Below are positions 1 through 8,479 of a stretch of 64,000 nt of DNA, piece by piece. Under the pieces are notes generated by a model. It saw only the letters and a program-made list of their open reading frames with translations. It made no database searches and was not told the DNA's origin. The DNA is from Marinifilum fragile JCM 15579. GTDB taxonomy: Bacteria > Bacteroidota > Bacteroidia > Bacteroidales > Marinifilaceae. The number at the start of each line of letters is the position of its first letter. Positions within the stretch are counted from its first letter, which is position 1. Made by a program: the position numbers and the translations under genes. The DNA lies in contig NZ_BAZX01000007.1 in NCBI RefSeq assembly GCF_001310955.1, forward strand, positions 62,001-126,000, written 5' to 3'.

Positions 1-438
1 ATCAATATTGGTGTAACCTGGACCAAAGAACCATTCAAAGCTAACCCTATCTTTGAAAATATATTGTTGTCCAATAATTAATCCTGCTCCTAATCCATTC
101 ATTTTTGCTTCGTTATTGGCTTCGTTTTCCAATTCAAAATGTAAATATCTGGCGTATGGGGCAACAAAAAAACCTTTTGGAGCAGGTGAATCAGAAAGAT
201 AGAATCTGTATTCAGGTGTAACTCCCCAGCCTCTGATTTGTGTTTCATCCCAGGTTTTTCCGGTATACAGTAAGCCCAACTGTATACTGCTATTATCGTT
301 TAATTGATGCTCTACAAAAAATGATCCTGTTCGTACCAATGGACTAAGCATATTAGCTTTAACTACTGTTTTTTGTGCCTTTGCAAATGAAACGCTTAAC
401 AATAGAATGAATGATATCAGTGCAATTTTATTTTTCAT
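1..438 (-). CDS. Outer-membrane beta-barrel protein, DUF3575-like (3' end cut by window edge)
   Basis: The reading frame starts at the ATG at 438 and runs open off the left edge, giving 146 visible residues. The first ~21 residues are a Sec signal peptide (Lys, then a hydrophobic stretch, ending FAKA before Gln). The rest alternates polar and aromatic residues in short strands such as KGFFVAPYARYLHFEL and VSFEWFFGPGY, as in small outer-membrane barrels. The style fits the DUF3575 family of Bacteroidota, whose role is unknown. It lies 115 bp downstream of a FecR gene on the same strand, so it may be a target or a member of that sigma/anti-sigma unit. That is inference. The family call is from sequence style only. 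Confidence 0.6.
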   Translation of the reverse strand, partial: MKNKIALISFILLLSVSFAKAQKTVVKANMLSPLVRTGSFFVEHQLNDNSSIQLGLLYTGKTWDETQIRGWGVTPEYRFYLSDSPAPKGFFVAPYARYLHFELENEANNEAKMNGLGAGLIIGQQYIFKDRVSFEWFFGPGYTNID

Positions 439-553
439 CTGTTTAAATTTTATTTTTTGGCTAGATGGAACTCTCGATGAATTTAATCATTCTCATGTGT
501 GTATTTTAGAATGCTAAAATTCATGTTCGTTTCATTGTTTCTTTCTATTAGAT

Positions 554-1531
554 TTAATTACTTTTTTCTGAAATAATGAGATGCTTGCCTCTTTTCACTG
601 TTTTTACATTCAGATGCAATTCCAGTTCTGATATCACATCTTTGATATCATCGTTGTTGAATATGCTGTTAAATGTCAGCGTATCTATTCTTTCGCATCT
701 GTTCGTAATTTTTACACCATAGTAGTCTTCTATGTATTTAAAAACTACAGGTATTGGTGTTTTATTAAATCTTAGAATTCCAGTTTTCCAGGCATCAAAA
801 TTTGGTTCGTCATTTTCCGACTCGGTAAGATTGGAATTGTGCAAAATTCCCTTTTCACCTTTGGTCAGGTAAACCACTTTTTTAGTTTTCTGATCTGTTA
901 AACTTACTTTTCCAGATTGAACGGTTACTATGGTTCTTCCATACTCATCGTTGCGAACATTAAAGGCGGTACCAAGTACTTCAATTATCGCATTTTCAGA
1001 AGTGATTATAAATGGTTTGGATGGATCTGATTTTACCTGAAAGTAAGCTTCACCTTCCAATTTTACATTTCGTTTTTTACTGCCAAAGTGGTTTGGATAT
1101 ACCAATCGGCTGTTCTGATTTAAATAAACTTGTGTTCCATCAGCCAAAAGAACCTGATCTTTGTTTATTTCTGTCTTTTGCTGAGCCAATTTTCCAAATC
1201 CAGGAGTGGTTTGGTAAAGCAACACAAAACTCAAACCGATTAAAAGCACAATTGAAGCTGCATATCGCATGAAAACCCTAAGTTTTCTTGATTTAACCGA
1301 TGCACCGCTTTTTGATTTTACCAGTTTCCAGTCTGCTGCTACATCAATTTTATCGAATACCTCAATTTCAGAACTCTTTTCCCAAATCTTACGCATTTTA
1401 TCAAAAGCAGCTTTGTTTTCCGGATTTGATGCCATCCACTTTTCGAATGTTTCTACATCTTTTTCCGAAGCCTTTTGATTTAAAATGCTTAATAATATTT
1501 GCTCGTCGATATGTTGTTTGTTCTCGTTCAT
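554..1531 (-). CDS. FecR-family anti-sigma factor (DUF4974)
   Basis: This 325-residue protein has the FecR plan: a cytoplasmic N-terminal part (1-85) that binds the sigma factor, one membrane span at about 87-106, a periplasmic FecR domain at about 125-215 with the typical VLLADGTQVYLN and LEGEAYFQV segments and the GTAFNV motif, and a C-terminal DUF4974 region (about 250-322). In Bacteroidota such proteins hold an ECF sigma factor inactive until an outer-membrane receptor signals. The cognate sigma gene ends 64 bp upstream, so the two are probably co-transcribed. No SusC/SusD pair follows. The next gene is a small barrel protein. Confidence 0.93.
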   Translation of the reverse strand: MNENKQHIDEQILLSILNQKASEKDVETFEKWMASNPENKAAFDKMRKIWEKSSEIEVFDKIDVAADWKLVKSKSGASVKSRKLRVFMRYAASIVLLIGLSFVLLYQTTPGFGKLAQQKTEINKDQVLLADGTQVYLNQNSRLVYPNHFGSKKRNVKLEGEAYFQVKSDPSKPFIITSENAIIEVLGTAFNVRNDEYGRTIVTVQSGKVSLTDQKTKKVVYLTKGEKGILHNSNLTESENDEPNFDAWKTGILRFNKTPIPVVFKYIEDYYGVKITNRCERIDTLTFNSIFNNDDIKDVISELELHLNVKTVKRGKHLIISEKSN

Positions 1532-1595
1532 TTTCCCTTTTCTAATAGTAAGACAAGTAAGAATATCCTTACACGTATTTAAATTTGAAAAAAAA

Positions 1596-2168
1596 TCACA
1601 TTTTTTCCATAAGCCATAAAATCAGCAGGCTAGCTAGCATTGGTCCTATTTTATTTCGTAGGATTTTTAATGCTTTGCTGATTTGTGTTTCTACAGTTCG
1701 TTTTGATATGCCTAACTGATCGGCAATTTCCTGGTTGGTAAAACCATCAAAACGATTCATTTTAAAAATACGCTGACATTGTTCAGGCAATTCATCAATG
1801 GCTTGATACAATTCATACTCTAATTCGGTTTGCTCCAAAATTTTGTCAACACCAGTTCCAATATCCGAGTTCAAGTACTTGATATTTTCATGATGCTTGG
1901 CATGCGTGTTTTTTTGTTTGATTGCATTTAAACATGCATTCCGAACAGAGGTATACAAATGTGCTTTTGCCGAGGTGTGAATCTTTACCGTGTCTTTGTG
2001 ATCAATTAATTGAACAAATACATTTTGGACAATTTCCCGTGCATCATCCAAATCGGAAAGAAATTTATGGGCATAGGCCGTTAAAACCGCATAGTGTTCC
2101 TTAAACAGTTCTTCAATTCTTTTTTCCGTAAGTAATTCTATAGAATAGTTAGTAGAGCTTTGTGTCAT
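1596..2168 (-). CDS. ECF RNA polymerase sigma factor (sigma-70 family, Bacteroidetes type)
   Basis: Residues 22-88 form sigma region 2 (FKEHYAVLTAYAHKFL, then AREIVQNVFVQLI). Residues ~122-170 form region 4 with the helix-turn-helix GFTNQEIADQLGISKRTVETQ, which reads the -35 element. The start at 2168 (MTQSSTN) is preferred over an upstream in-frame start at 2222, because the extra 18 residues are not part of the family and 190 residues is the normal length. The last ~17 residues are strongly hydrophobic (MLASLLILWL), a tail sometimes seen in this group. It should direct transcription controlled by the FecR protein encoded downstream. Confidence 0.93.
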   Translation of the reverse strand: MTQSSTNYSIELLTEKRIEELFKEHYAVLTAYAHKFLSDLDDAREIVQNVFVQLIDHKDTVKIHTSAKAHLYTSVRNACLNAIKQKNTHAKHHENIKYLNSDIGTGVDKILEQTELEYELYQAIDELPEQCQRIFKMNRFDGFTNQEIADQLGISKRTVETQISKALKILRNKIGPMLASLLILWLMEKM

Positions 2169-2512
2169 CGATATCGCGCTTGTTATTCCCTTTATTTTCA
2201 ATTCATATGTTAAATATATCAAGTAGGCATATATTGGTTATGAATTTAATGTTTTTATTGCAATATTACCTACCCTCATTTATTAGACAATTAAGTTCGA
2301 TACTACACGTATGGTTTGTAAAAAAAAGATCATTGCATTTGCAATGAACCATAACCATGAGAAAAGTAGTATGGTATATTGATTGATATAAAAAAACAAT
2401 AGAACTTCGAGGATATTAGAATGGGTATAGTTAGAATCAAGATAGGTAATAATAGACATTGAAAGAAGGATATTACAAAAAAGAAGAAGAAAGTGCAGAA
2501 AAGAAGAAAGAA
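2169..2512. other. Intergenic stretch without a gene
   Basis: This AT-rich stretch lies upstream of the sigma gene. It should hold the sigma promoter, but I could not find a clear TAnnTTTG element there. No open frame in it looks like a protein. Towards 2480 the plus strand becomes almost pure purine and runs into the tandem repeat. Confidence 0.5.
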
Positions 2513-2720
2513 GTAATGAGTAAGTAAGAAAAAGGAATCGATTAGTAGCAAGAATGAATGGGTAAGTAGGAAAAGGGAATCGATTAGTAGCAAGAATGAA
2601 TGGGTAAGTAGGAAAAGGGAATCGATTTGTAACAAGAAAGAATGGGTAAGTAGGAAAAGGGAATCGATTTGTAACAAGAATGAATGGGTAAGTAAGAAAA
2701 GGGAATCGAAAAGTAGGAAG
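2513..2720. repeat. Five-copy 42-bp tandem repeat, purine-rich on the plus strand
   Basis: The element GGAATCGA recurs with exact 42-bp spacing (the AATCG core is at 2536, 2578, 2620, 2662 and 2704). Between cores lie GTAAGTAGGAAAAGGG and (T/G)AGCAAGAATGAATG-like segments that differ by a few substitutions. The plus strand is almost free of C apart from the TCGA core and the AGCAAG or AACAAG segments. The period is a multiple of three, so the minus strand stays open for 115 codons of a Leu/Phe/Ser repeat, which I regard as an artefact of the repeat. It sits directly downstream of the DUF819 gene terminator. Confidence 0.9.
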
Positions 2721-2731
2721 AAGGAAAGAAA

Positions 2732-2764
2732 AAAGGTTGTCTCATTAGATGAAACAACCCTTTT
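2732..2764 (-). terminator. Rho-independent terminator of the DUF819 gene
   Basis: The stem pairs AAAGGTTGT and CTCA with TGAAACAACC around the loop TTAGA, with one internal mismatch, and is followed on the minus strand by an A/T-rich tract. It lies 22 bp past the stop of the minus-strand gene ending at 2786. Confidence 0.8.
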
Positions 2765-2785
2765 ATATATAATTACCTATAAGTT

Positions 2786-3952
2786 CTAGCTCAAATAAAT
2801 CGCAATACTAACGCCAATAAAAGTACCAATTACATAGCCTAAAATACCGACTAAAATACCAGGCGTAACCAATTTCTTTTGTCCCATTGATGCGGCCATA
2901 GGAGCAGCAACCGACGGGCCCATGATATTGGCAGCCGAAGAGATTACCACTTCGTAAACATCAAGCTTGAACAGTTTTGCCAATGCCAGTAGAAACACAA
3001 AGTGGAAAATCATAATGGTAAGGTAGAATGCCAATACAGCAGGTCCGATACTGAAAATTTGCTGAATATTGGTAGCGGCACCAATTACTGCTAAAAACAC
3101 ATACATCATCCATAAACCAACCGAGAATGCGGTGTTCTCAAGAGGCTGCAATTGTTTTGGAAACAGATTGGCTGCCAGCACAGCAAAAACCGTAATGATT
3201 AGGATGCTTAAATTGATATCTGTATTCAAAAGGCTTTGTAAATATGGCGATACAAAACTGCCAGCTCCTGCGATTAATGCAGCAATAAATACCGAAACGG
3301 CAATTCGCTCCATGGTGATAGGATATTCAGCTTTTTTTGCTGAGCTTTCTTCTACACGATTTTCGGCTTTAGGCTTTACAAAAAAGCGAGCCAAAAATAG
3401 GAGAGATGGAGTTAAAAACAGGAATAGGGTGTACAGGTTGGAAACAAAATTATCAACAGCAATGGTAGCTGTAAATAATGGGTTTGTACTAAAATTAAGT
3501 GCTTCGGCAGCGGCTATAAAATTTACACTTCCACCAACAAGCGTTGCTGCAATAACTCCTGCAGTTTTACCAGAATCTGGACCTAAATCAATAATGTTGA
3601 AGGCCAAAAAACAACCCAAAACAATCCCTATGGCTCCTAAAATGTACGCCACAAGCAATTTGCCGCTTTCCTTTACAATTTTTACAATGTTAGAACTAAA
3701 CAGCAGCATAGGAATGGAAATGGGAATGAAGTACGAAAAAACCAATTCGTAAACATCTACCTTAATGTTTGGGTTGGATGCTACCGGAACAACTCCAGCC
3801 ATTGCCAATAAGGACATGGAAATCATGGTAACCAAGATACCTGATAGTTTTCCAAACCATTTTTTGTGTTCTGAATAGATTCCAAAGGCGGCAGCACCTG
3901 CCACAACGAAAAACAACACCATGTTGCTTTCGGGAGAGATAAGTGATTGCAT
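2786..3952 (-). CDS. DUF819 family integral membrane protein
   Basis: The 388-residue protein is almost entirely hydrophobic helices, about ten or eleven spans. One longer charged loop lies near residues 195-212 (KPKAENRVEESSAKKAEY). The segments GGSVNFIAAAEAL and SAANIMGPSVAAPMAASMG are hallmarks of the DUF819 (YjcL-like) family, which is related in fold to glutamate and sodium-coupled carriers. The family has no proven substrate, so a transport role is inference. The gene stands alone, with its own terminator and the unrelated helicase gene upstream. The start at the ATG at 3952 agrees with the family length. Confidence 0.88.
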   Translation of the reverse strand: MQSLISPESNMVLFFVVAGAAAFGIYSEHKKWFGKLSGILVTMISMSLLAMAGVVPVASNPNIKVDVYELVFSYFIPISIPMLLFSSNIVKIVKESGKLLVAYILGAIGIVLGCFLAFNIIDLGPDSGKTAGVIAATLVGGSVNFIAAAEALNFSTNPLFTATIAVDNFVSNLYTLFLFLTPSLLFLARFFVKPKAENRVEESSAKKAEYPITMERIAVSVFIAALIAGAGSFVSPYLQSLLNTDINLSILIITVFAVLAANLFPKQLQPLENTAFSVGLWMMYVFLAVIGAATNIQQIFSIGPAVLAFYLTIMIFHFVFLLALAKLFKLDVYEVVISSAANIMGPSVAAPMAASMGQKKLVTPGILVGILGYVIGTFIGVSIAIYLS

Positions 3953-4036
3953 GTGTAAGATATTGAAATTAGTGTATTAGACCTTTTTGCTTGTGGTTAA
4001 GCAAAATGAATTACCGAATTTAATAAATATTCAAAA

Positions 4037-4066
4037 GAAAAGCTCAAACTATATTGGTTTGAGCTC
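4037..4066 (-). terminator. Rho-independent terminator of the RNA helicase gene
   Basis: The stem pairs GAGCTCAAAC with the complementary AGTTTGAGCT around the loop CAATAT. On the minus strand it is followed by TTTTCTTTTGAA. It lies 9 bp past the helicase stop. Confidence 0.85.
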
Positions 4067-4074
4067 GAAGTATT

Positions 4075-5319
4075 TTACTTTTTCTTTCTTTTTTTCTTTT
4101 TTGGATTTTCGAAGTATTCATCTGCTTCTTCCATAAGTTCTTTTAAACTTTTTGAATAATCTTCCGAAAAGTCGATTGTTGCAGAGTATTCCTGGTGTGA
4201 GATATCCATAACTTGAATTTCCCCTCCAAGATAATCTTGAATTTCGTTCAAAAGTTCCTTTTCTGTATCAGGGCAGCAAAACGAAATGGCAGTCCCTTTT
4301 TGTACTCCACGACCTGTACGGCCAACTCTGTGCACGTAGTTCTCAGAAACATCAGGAAGATCGTAGTTTACCACGTAATCTACGTTAGGAATGTCAATTC
4401 CACGAGCACTTACATCGGTAGCAATTAAGATTTTTACCTTGCCAGATTTAAACTCATTTAAGGCTGCCAAACGATCTTTTTGCTCTCTATCGCCATGAAT
4501 CAATTGAGTTTTTACGCCCACACGATCCATTGCTTTGTGTACACGTTCAGCACGAACTTTGGTTCTTACAAAAACTAAAATTTTACTTTCCTCATGTTCT
4601 TTGGCAATGCGTTCAAGGAAGAAACGTTTGTCATCCATTTTTACATATGCCAATGAATGCTCTACATTTCTGGATACCGGATCTTTCGGTGAAATTTGAA
4701 TGCGAATGGCTTTTCGAACCAATGAATAGGCCAACTTCTTAATTTTTGGCGTAATGGTTGCCGAAAAGAAAAGCGTTTGTCTGTTTCTTGGCAAGAATTT
4801 AATTAGGTCTTGAATGTCTTTAATAAATCCTAAATCCAACATGTGATCCGCTTCATCCAATACCAGGGTATCAATGCCACTCAAATTGATATAACCTTGA
4901 CTTGTTAGGTCGAACATCCTACCAGGTGTCGAAATTAAGATGTCGATTCCTTTCTGCAATTTTGCAATTTGCGGATCTTGTTCAACGCCACCAAAAACAC
5001 AAAAGCTCTTTACTTTGGTGTACTTGCCAATTTCCTGAAACACTTCGGTAATTTGTATTGCCAGCTCGCGAGTAGGAACCATTACAACACATTTAATGTC
5101 TTTACTGCTTTTGTTTTTCTTCGATTTGTGAATTTTATCGATAATGGGAATGGCAAAAGCTGCCGTTTTACCGGTACCGGTTTGTGCAATAGCCAAAACA
5201 TCCTCACCTTTTACAATGGGAGGGATGGCTTTATATTGTATATCTGTAGGTCGCTTAAAACCCAGTGTTTCCAGATTTTTCTTTATATCTTCCGAAAAGC
5301 TATATTGGCTAAACTTCAT
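4075..5319 (-). CDS. DEAD-box ATP-dependent RNA helicase (RhlE-like)
   Basis: All helicase motifs are visible in order: Q motif FKRPTDIQYKAI, Walker A AQTGTGKT, PTRELA, TPGRMFD, DEAD box VLDEADHML, SAT, then in the second RecA domain ILVFVRTK, DVSARGIDIPNVD and HRVGRTGR. It unwinds short RNA duplexes using ATP, in ribosome assembly or RNA turnover. At 414 residues it is a compact member. The C-terminal tail after ~375 ends in a run of Lys (PKKKKRKKK), usual for RNA binding. It starts at the ATG at 5319, close behind a -7 type element at 5344-5351. It is probably transcribed alone. Confidence 0.95.
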   Translation of the reverse strand: MKFSQYSFSEDIKKNLETLGFKRPTDIQYKAIPPIVKGEDVLAIAQTGTGKTAAFAIPIIDKIHKSKKNKSSKDIKCVVMVPTRELAIQITEVFQEIGKYTKVKSFCVFGGVEQDPQIAKLQKGIDILISTPGRMFDLTSQGYINLSGIDTLVLDEADHMLDLGFIKDIQDLIKFLPRNRQTLFFSATITPKIKKLAYSLVRKAIRIQISPKDPVSRNVEHSLAYVKMDDKRFFLERIAKEHEESKILVFVRTKVRAERVHKAMDRVGVKTQLIHGDREQKDRLAALNEFKSGKVKILIATDVSARGIDIPNVDYVVNYDLPDVSENYVHRVGRTGRGVQKGTAISFCCPDTEKELLNEIQDYLGGEIQVMDISHQEYSATIDFSEDYSKSLKELMEEADEYFENPKKKKRKKK

Positions 5320-5343
5320 TATTCTTTGTCTTCAAATTTGCGA

Positions 5344-5351
5344 CAAAGATA
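5344..5351 (-). promoter_or_regulatory. Candidate -7 promoter element of the RNA helicase gene
   Basis: The minus strand reads TATCTTTG, an exact match to the Bacteroidota -7 consensus TAnnTTTG, 25 bp before the start codon. No TTG was found at the usual -33 distance, so only half of the promoter is supported. Confidence 0.5.
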
Positions 5352-5382
5352 GTTGTAAAAACTGAGTTTGCGCGATAAAGTT

Positions 5383-6375
5383 TTAATTCTTCTTTTGTTT
5401 GGTTTCTACCCAATATCTAAAGTAGCCATAGCCACCCAAAACAAGAGTTCCAATAAAAGTTAATCCGTTCGATAATATTCCAAAACTAATTCCCGCATTG
5501 GCATCGAGCTGATAGGCCAAAAATAGCTGTAACAAAAAGAAATGCGTGGTTCCTATACCTCCTGGGCTAGGTAGTGCCCAACCTAGACCGCCAATAAATA
5601 AAATTACTACGGCAAAGAAGATTGAATATTCTGATGTTTCAGGCAGACATAGTAGGTATATGTAATTTAAAATTACCAATGCTATCCAAATTAACAGGGT
5701 AAGTAGGATAAACTTGAATCTCTTTTTTAGCAATAAACCATGTTTTAGCGACTCAAACATGCTTTGTAAAAATCCTATAACTTTCTGGATAATTGGTTTC
5801 TCTGATTTTTTAAGTTTTTTGAGACTTACCAAGAACAAAACGACAAAGAGAATTAGAAGAATAGGCAATACATAGAAGTAACGATATCCGTAGATGTGTG
5901 AAATGCCACCAATGGTTGAATCTATTATTCCCTGAAGTCTGTCCACTTCGATAAAGAATATGCTTACAATTCCTAATCCTAATATTAATAAGTCGTATGC
6001 ACGTTCGGCCATTACACTTCCCATAGATACGGGCACGGGAACTTTCGAGTTCTTTTGAAGTGATGTACAACGAATGATTTCGCCAAGTTTAGGCGTAAAG
6101 CTGTTTACGAAATAGCCTAAAAGGAGGGAGGTAAGCACTTTATCTGATTTAGGAGTTTCTCCTGCTTCTTCAATTAATAGTTTCCAACGCAATGCTCTTA
6201 GGTAAAATACCAAAAACAGGCACAGAAAACTTAGGAAGATGAAAAAATAATCGGCTCCTGCTAAACTTTCCCATACAGGACCTAATGGTTTTTCATGTAG
6301 GGTAAGAAAAAGGAATACTGCTCCGATAATTAATCCAGATAGATTTTTAAGTATGCTTTTTATATTATTTATCAT
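5383..6375 (-). CDS. Flippase-like integral membrane protein (UPF0104 / LPG synthase membrane region)
   Basis: This 330-residue protein has about eight membrane spans. It carries the family signatures: LRALRWKLLIEE near residue 65, LLGYFVNSFTPKLGEIIRCTSLQK near 90-115, MAERAYDLLILG near 125, and GGLGWALPSPGGIGTTHFF near 260. These belong to the UPF0104/AglD-like family that includes the membrane part of lysyl-phosphatidylglycerol synthase. A role in lipid or glycolipid flipping is known only for a few members, so the function here is unproven. The catalytic synthase domain of MprF is absent. A DUF5655 gene ends 45 bp upstream on the same strand. Confidence 0.88.
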   Translation of the reverse strand: MINNIKSILKNLSGLIIGAVFLFLTLHEKPLGPVWESLAGADYFFIFLSFLCLFLVFYLRALRWKLLIEEAGETPKSDKVLTSLLLGYFVNSFTPKLGEIIRCTSLQKNSKVPVPVSMGSVMAERAYDLLILGLGIVSIFFIEVDRLQGIIDSTIGGISHIYGYRYFYVLPILLILFVVLFLVSLKKLKKSEKPIIQKVIGFLQSMFESLKHGLLLKKRFKFILLTLLIWIALVILNYIYLLCLPETSEYSIFFAVVILFIGGLGWALPSPGGIGTTHFFLLQLFLAYQLDANAGISFGILSNGLTFIGTLVLGGYGYFRYWVETKQKKN

Positions 6376-6420
6376 CTAATAAAATTTCAATTGTAATTAG
6401 AGGAGAAGCAAAAATATAAA

Positions 6421-6834
6421 TTATTTTTTCCTAACAGTCCAATAGGCAGCCTTTATCCAATCCTTTATTTGTGTATCGAAATCTTCTGGTTCGGCTATTA
6501 CAAGCCTATGGAGCACTCTGTTTTTAGATATTCGTTTGCAAAAGATTACAGGGAAAATATCTTCTTCCTGATGGAGTTGATATTCCAATACGAGTCGATC
6601 TTTTTTAGGGTAAACGGATAAGAAATTTGCACCAATTTTAAACTGAATGCAGGTTTTAAGGTACAAAATCTCGATATTTTCGAAAGTGTTCACATATTCT
6701 TCTAATAGAGTAAAGGTGTCCATTACACGATCACCCATTTTCTTGGTATGTGTTTCCTTATCGGTAATATAACACGAATGATATTGATTTGGTCCGGAAA
6801 GAATTCTCTTACAATTGGGACAAGTCCAAGGCAT
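6421..6834 (-). CDS. DUF5655 domain protein
   Basis: This 137-residue protein begins with a small metal-binding looking segment (C5-x2-C8 and HSC at 19-21). The rest matches the style of DUF5655, often found alone or attached to DNA-modifying proteins: LYLKTCIQFKIGANFLSVYPKKDRLVLEYQL, here split as LYLKTCIQFKIG, FLSVYPKKD and LVLEYQL, and a C-terminal DWIKAAYWTV. No function is established for the domain. It lies between the flippase-like gene and the STN-domain gene and may share a transcript with the former. Confidence 0.75.
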   Translation of the reverse strand: MPWTCPNCKRILSGPNQYHSCYITDKETHTKKMGDRVMDTFTLLEEYVNTFENIEILYLKTCIQFKIGANFLSVYPKKDRLVLEYQLHQEEDIFPVIFCKRISKNRVLHRLVIAEPEDFDTQIKDWIKAAYWTVRKK

Positions 6835-6895
6835 ACTTTCAATTCAATAATTTCTCGAAAGATACAACAATTCTTAATTTTACTCGGACCTCATG

Positions 6896-8440
6896 TTAAT
6901 TTAGTCCCGACTTGCCCAAAGCGATTTGTTGCATGCTGTTGTTGATTCTTTTTAAGGCATCCTGAATGCTTTCTTCGGGTGTTATAAAATTGCTTTTTCC
7001 CCAAAATGTAGGATCGTAGGTTGTTCGGTGATTGGAAAAGATGGTTGTTGGTGGTATGGATTCCTTGTATTTAAAGCGAACAACATCCTCCGATTTTATA
7101 TTTGTGGTTGCCATCTCGAATGAAGTGGAGAAATAACTGGAGAACAATTTCTTTTTATTTTTCACCTTGAATTTTAAATTCCCCAATGTATGGTTTAAGT
7201 AATATTTTCCGTTGATATCGCGATAACTAACTACATAATTTACCATGGTTGGTTTCGCCTTGGTTTTTGAACTGCCTTTTACAATGAATCTGTCTTTAAG
7301 CTCATTCAATCGATACTTTTCGTAACCAAATTCAGCGCGAATAATAGCCAAATTAGTGGTTTCAATAAATAACCTTCCTTCCAATAGAGGTTCACTTAGT
7401 TTGGGTCTGGGCTTAAATTCAATAATATATACCGAACGGTTGTTGTAGGTGCTGATATCTACCAAACGATAATTGTATAGATGCGTATATTCCTCATTCA
7501 AAAACTCAGGTAGGTTTTTTACGATATCTAATTGTAAACATCCCTGTATTCCACCCTTTAGCCTAAACGAAATGGTATCTAATCTGGTAACATCATAGAT
7601 TTTTCGACTTTTAAAAACTTTTACTCTTTCCAATGCATTTTGTTGAGAATAGGAGTTTTTGTAAATGTCTAATACTGATTCCAAATAAATCATGTATTTG
7701 TTATTTTTCATCACCGATTCCCTGTAAAAGGAGGTTAGGTTCGTTGATTTTTGAGGATAGTTTTTGTAAATGTTATTCACAGCTGCACGAACCAAGACTA
7801 AAGGGTCATTATTGCGAATAATGACTTCTTGAAGTGAAATGAAATCTTCCTTCAGCGCCACTTCAATTTGATTGTTTTTCAGATGCGATACAACAATTTC
7901 CTTATTTTGATAGCCAACATATGAAAATACCAAGGTGTCATTTAAGTTCTCCGAAGATATACTTAATGAGAATTCACCATCTTGGTTGGTTATGGTACCT
8001 ACATGTTTTCCCCTTATTCCAATACTTGCATATGGTAAGGCTTCTTTTGAATTCTGATCCGTAACAATACCGGCAAGTTTTCGGTAGGAGATGTATGGTA
8101 TAATTTCCTTAGGTGCTTGTACATTCAGCGTTTCTTTTACAGGAACAATTACAATATGCTTTTTGGTAACATGAAAATTAAGGTCTTTATCAGGAATTAA
8201 TTTTCTTAATACGCTTGAAAGTTTTTCACTTTTAATATTAATATCTAAAGGTTTACGATTTTTAAATAGGTCTGCATTATAGGTAAAGTAACATTGGGCT
8301 TTTTGTTCAATGCTATCCAGTGCATTTTCAATAGTGGTTTCAGATAAGTTTAGGTTTATCTTTTTGTCCAACAAATGAGTTTGAGCATTTATATTAAAGC
8401 ATAGCAATAGCAGAATGAAAAGTACTGTATGTTTTTTCAT
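6896..8440 (-). CDS. Secreted STN plus carboxypeptidase-like regulatory domain protein
   Basis: The start is set at 8440 (MKKHTVLFILLLL), which gives a clean signal peptide ending INAQ. An in-frame ATG at 8473 would add 11 non-hydrophobic residues in front. Residues ~25-100 form a secretin/TonB short N-terminal domain (NLSETTIENALDSIEQKA, SEKLSSVLRKLI). Residues ~120-205 are a carboxypeptidase-like regulatory beta-sandwich (GIVTDQNSKEALPYASI, GEFSLSIS, VFSYVGYQNKEI). The remaining 300 residues have no name I recognise but are clearly paralogous to the protein encoded at 10257-11561 (FYRES, VKVFKSRK, LDTISFRLKGG). STN and this sandwich usually form the front of TonB-dependent receptors. Here the barrel is missing. 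It follows a sigma/FecR pair by 39 bp. Confidence 0.85.
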   Translation of the reverse strand: MKKHTVLFILLLLCFNINAQTHLLDKKINLNLSETTIENALDSIEQKAQCYFTYNADLFKNRKPLDINIKSEKLSSVLRKLIPDKDLNFHVTKKHIVIVPVKETLNVQAPKEIIPYISYRKLAGIVTDQNSKEALPYASIGIRGKHVGTITNQDGEFSLSISSENLNDTLVFSYVGYQNKEIVVSHLKNNQIEVALKEDFISLQEVIIRNNDPLVLVRAAVNNIYKNYPQKSTNLTSFYRESVMKNNKYMIYLESVLDIYKNSYSQQNALERVKVFKSRKIYDVTRLDTISFRLKGGIQGCLQLDIVKNLPEFLNEEYTHLYNYRLVDISTYNNRSVYIIEFKPRPKLSEPLLEGRLFIETTNLAIIRAEFGYEKYRLNELKDRFIVKGSSKTKAKPTMVNYVVSYRDINGKYYLNHTLGNLKFKVKNKKKLFSSYFSTSFEMATTNIKSEDVVRFKYKESIPPTTIFSNHRTTYDPTFWGKSNFITPEESIQDALKRINNSMQQIALGKSGLN

Positions 8441-8479
8441 TAAGCATTTTTGATATGTTCTAATATTGTTCATAGATGA

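Noticed and set aside
2330..2677. Minus-strand frame encoding Leu/Phe/Ser repeats over the 42-bp array
   Set aside because: It is open only because the repeat period is a multiple of three. The product is low-complexity, has no start signal, and lies past the terminator of the preceding gene.
2513..2720. CRISPR array
   Set aside because: The copies follow one another without unique spacers, and no cas gene is near.
3069..3752. 227-codon plus-strand frame inside the DUF819 gene
   Set aside because: It is antisense to a gene with clear family motifs, and its product shows no recognisable domain.
6409..6416. Promoter of the flippase-like gene (CAAAAATA on the plus strand)
   Set aside because: The match is in an A/T-rich tract and no -33 element follows at the usual distance.
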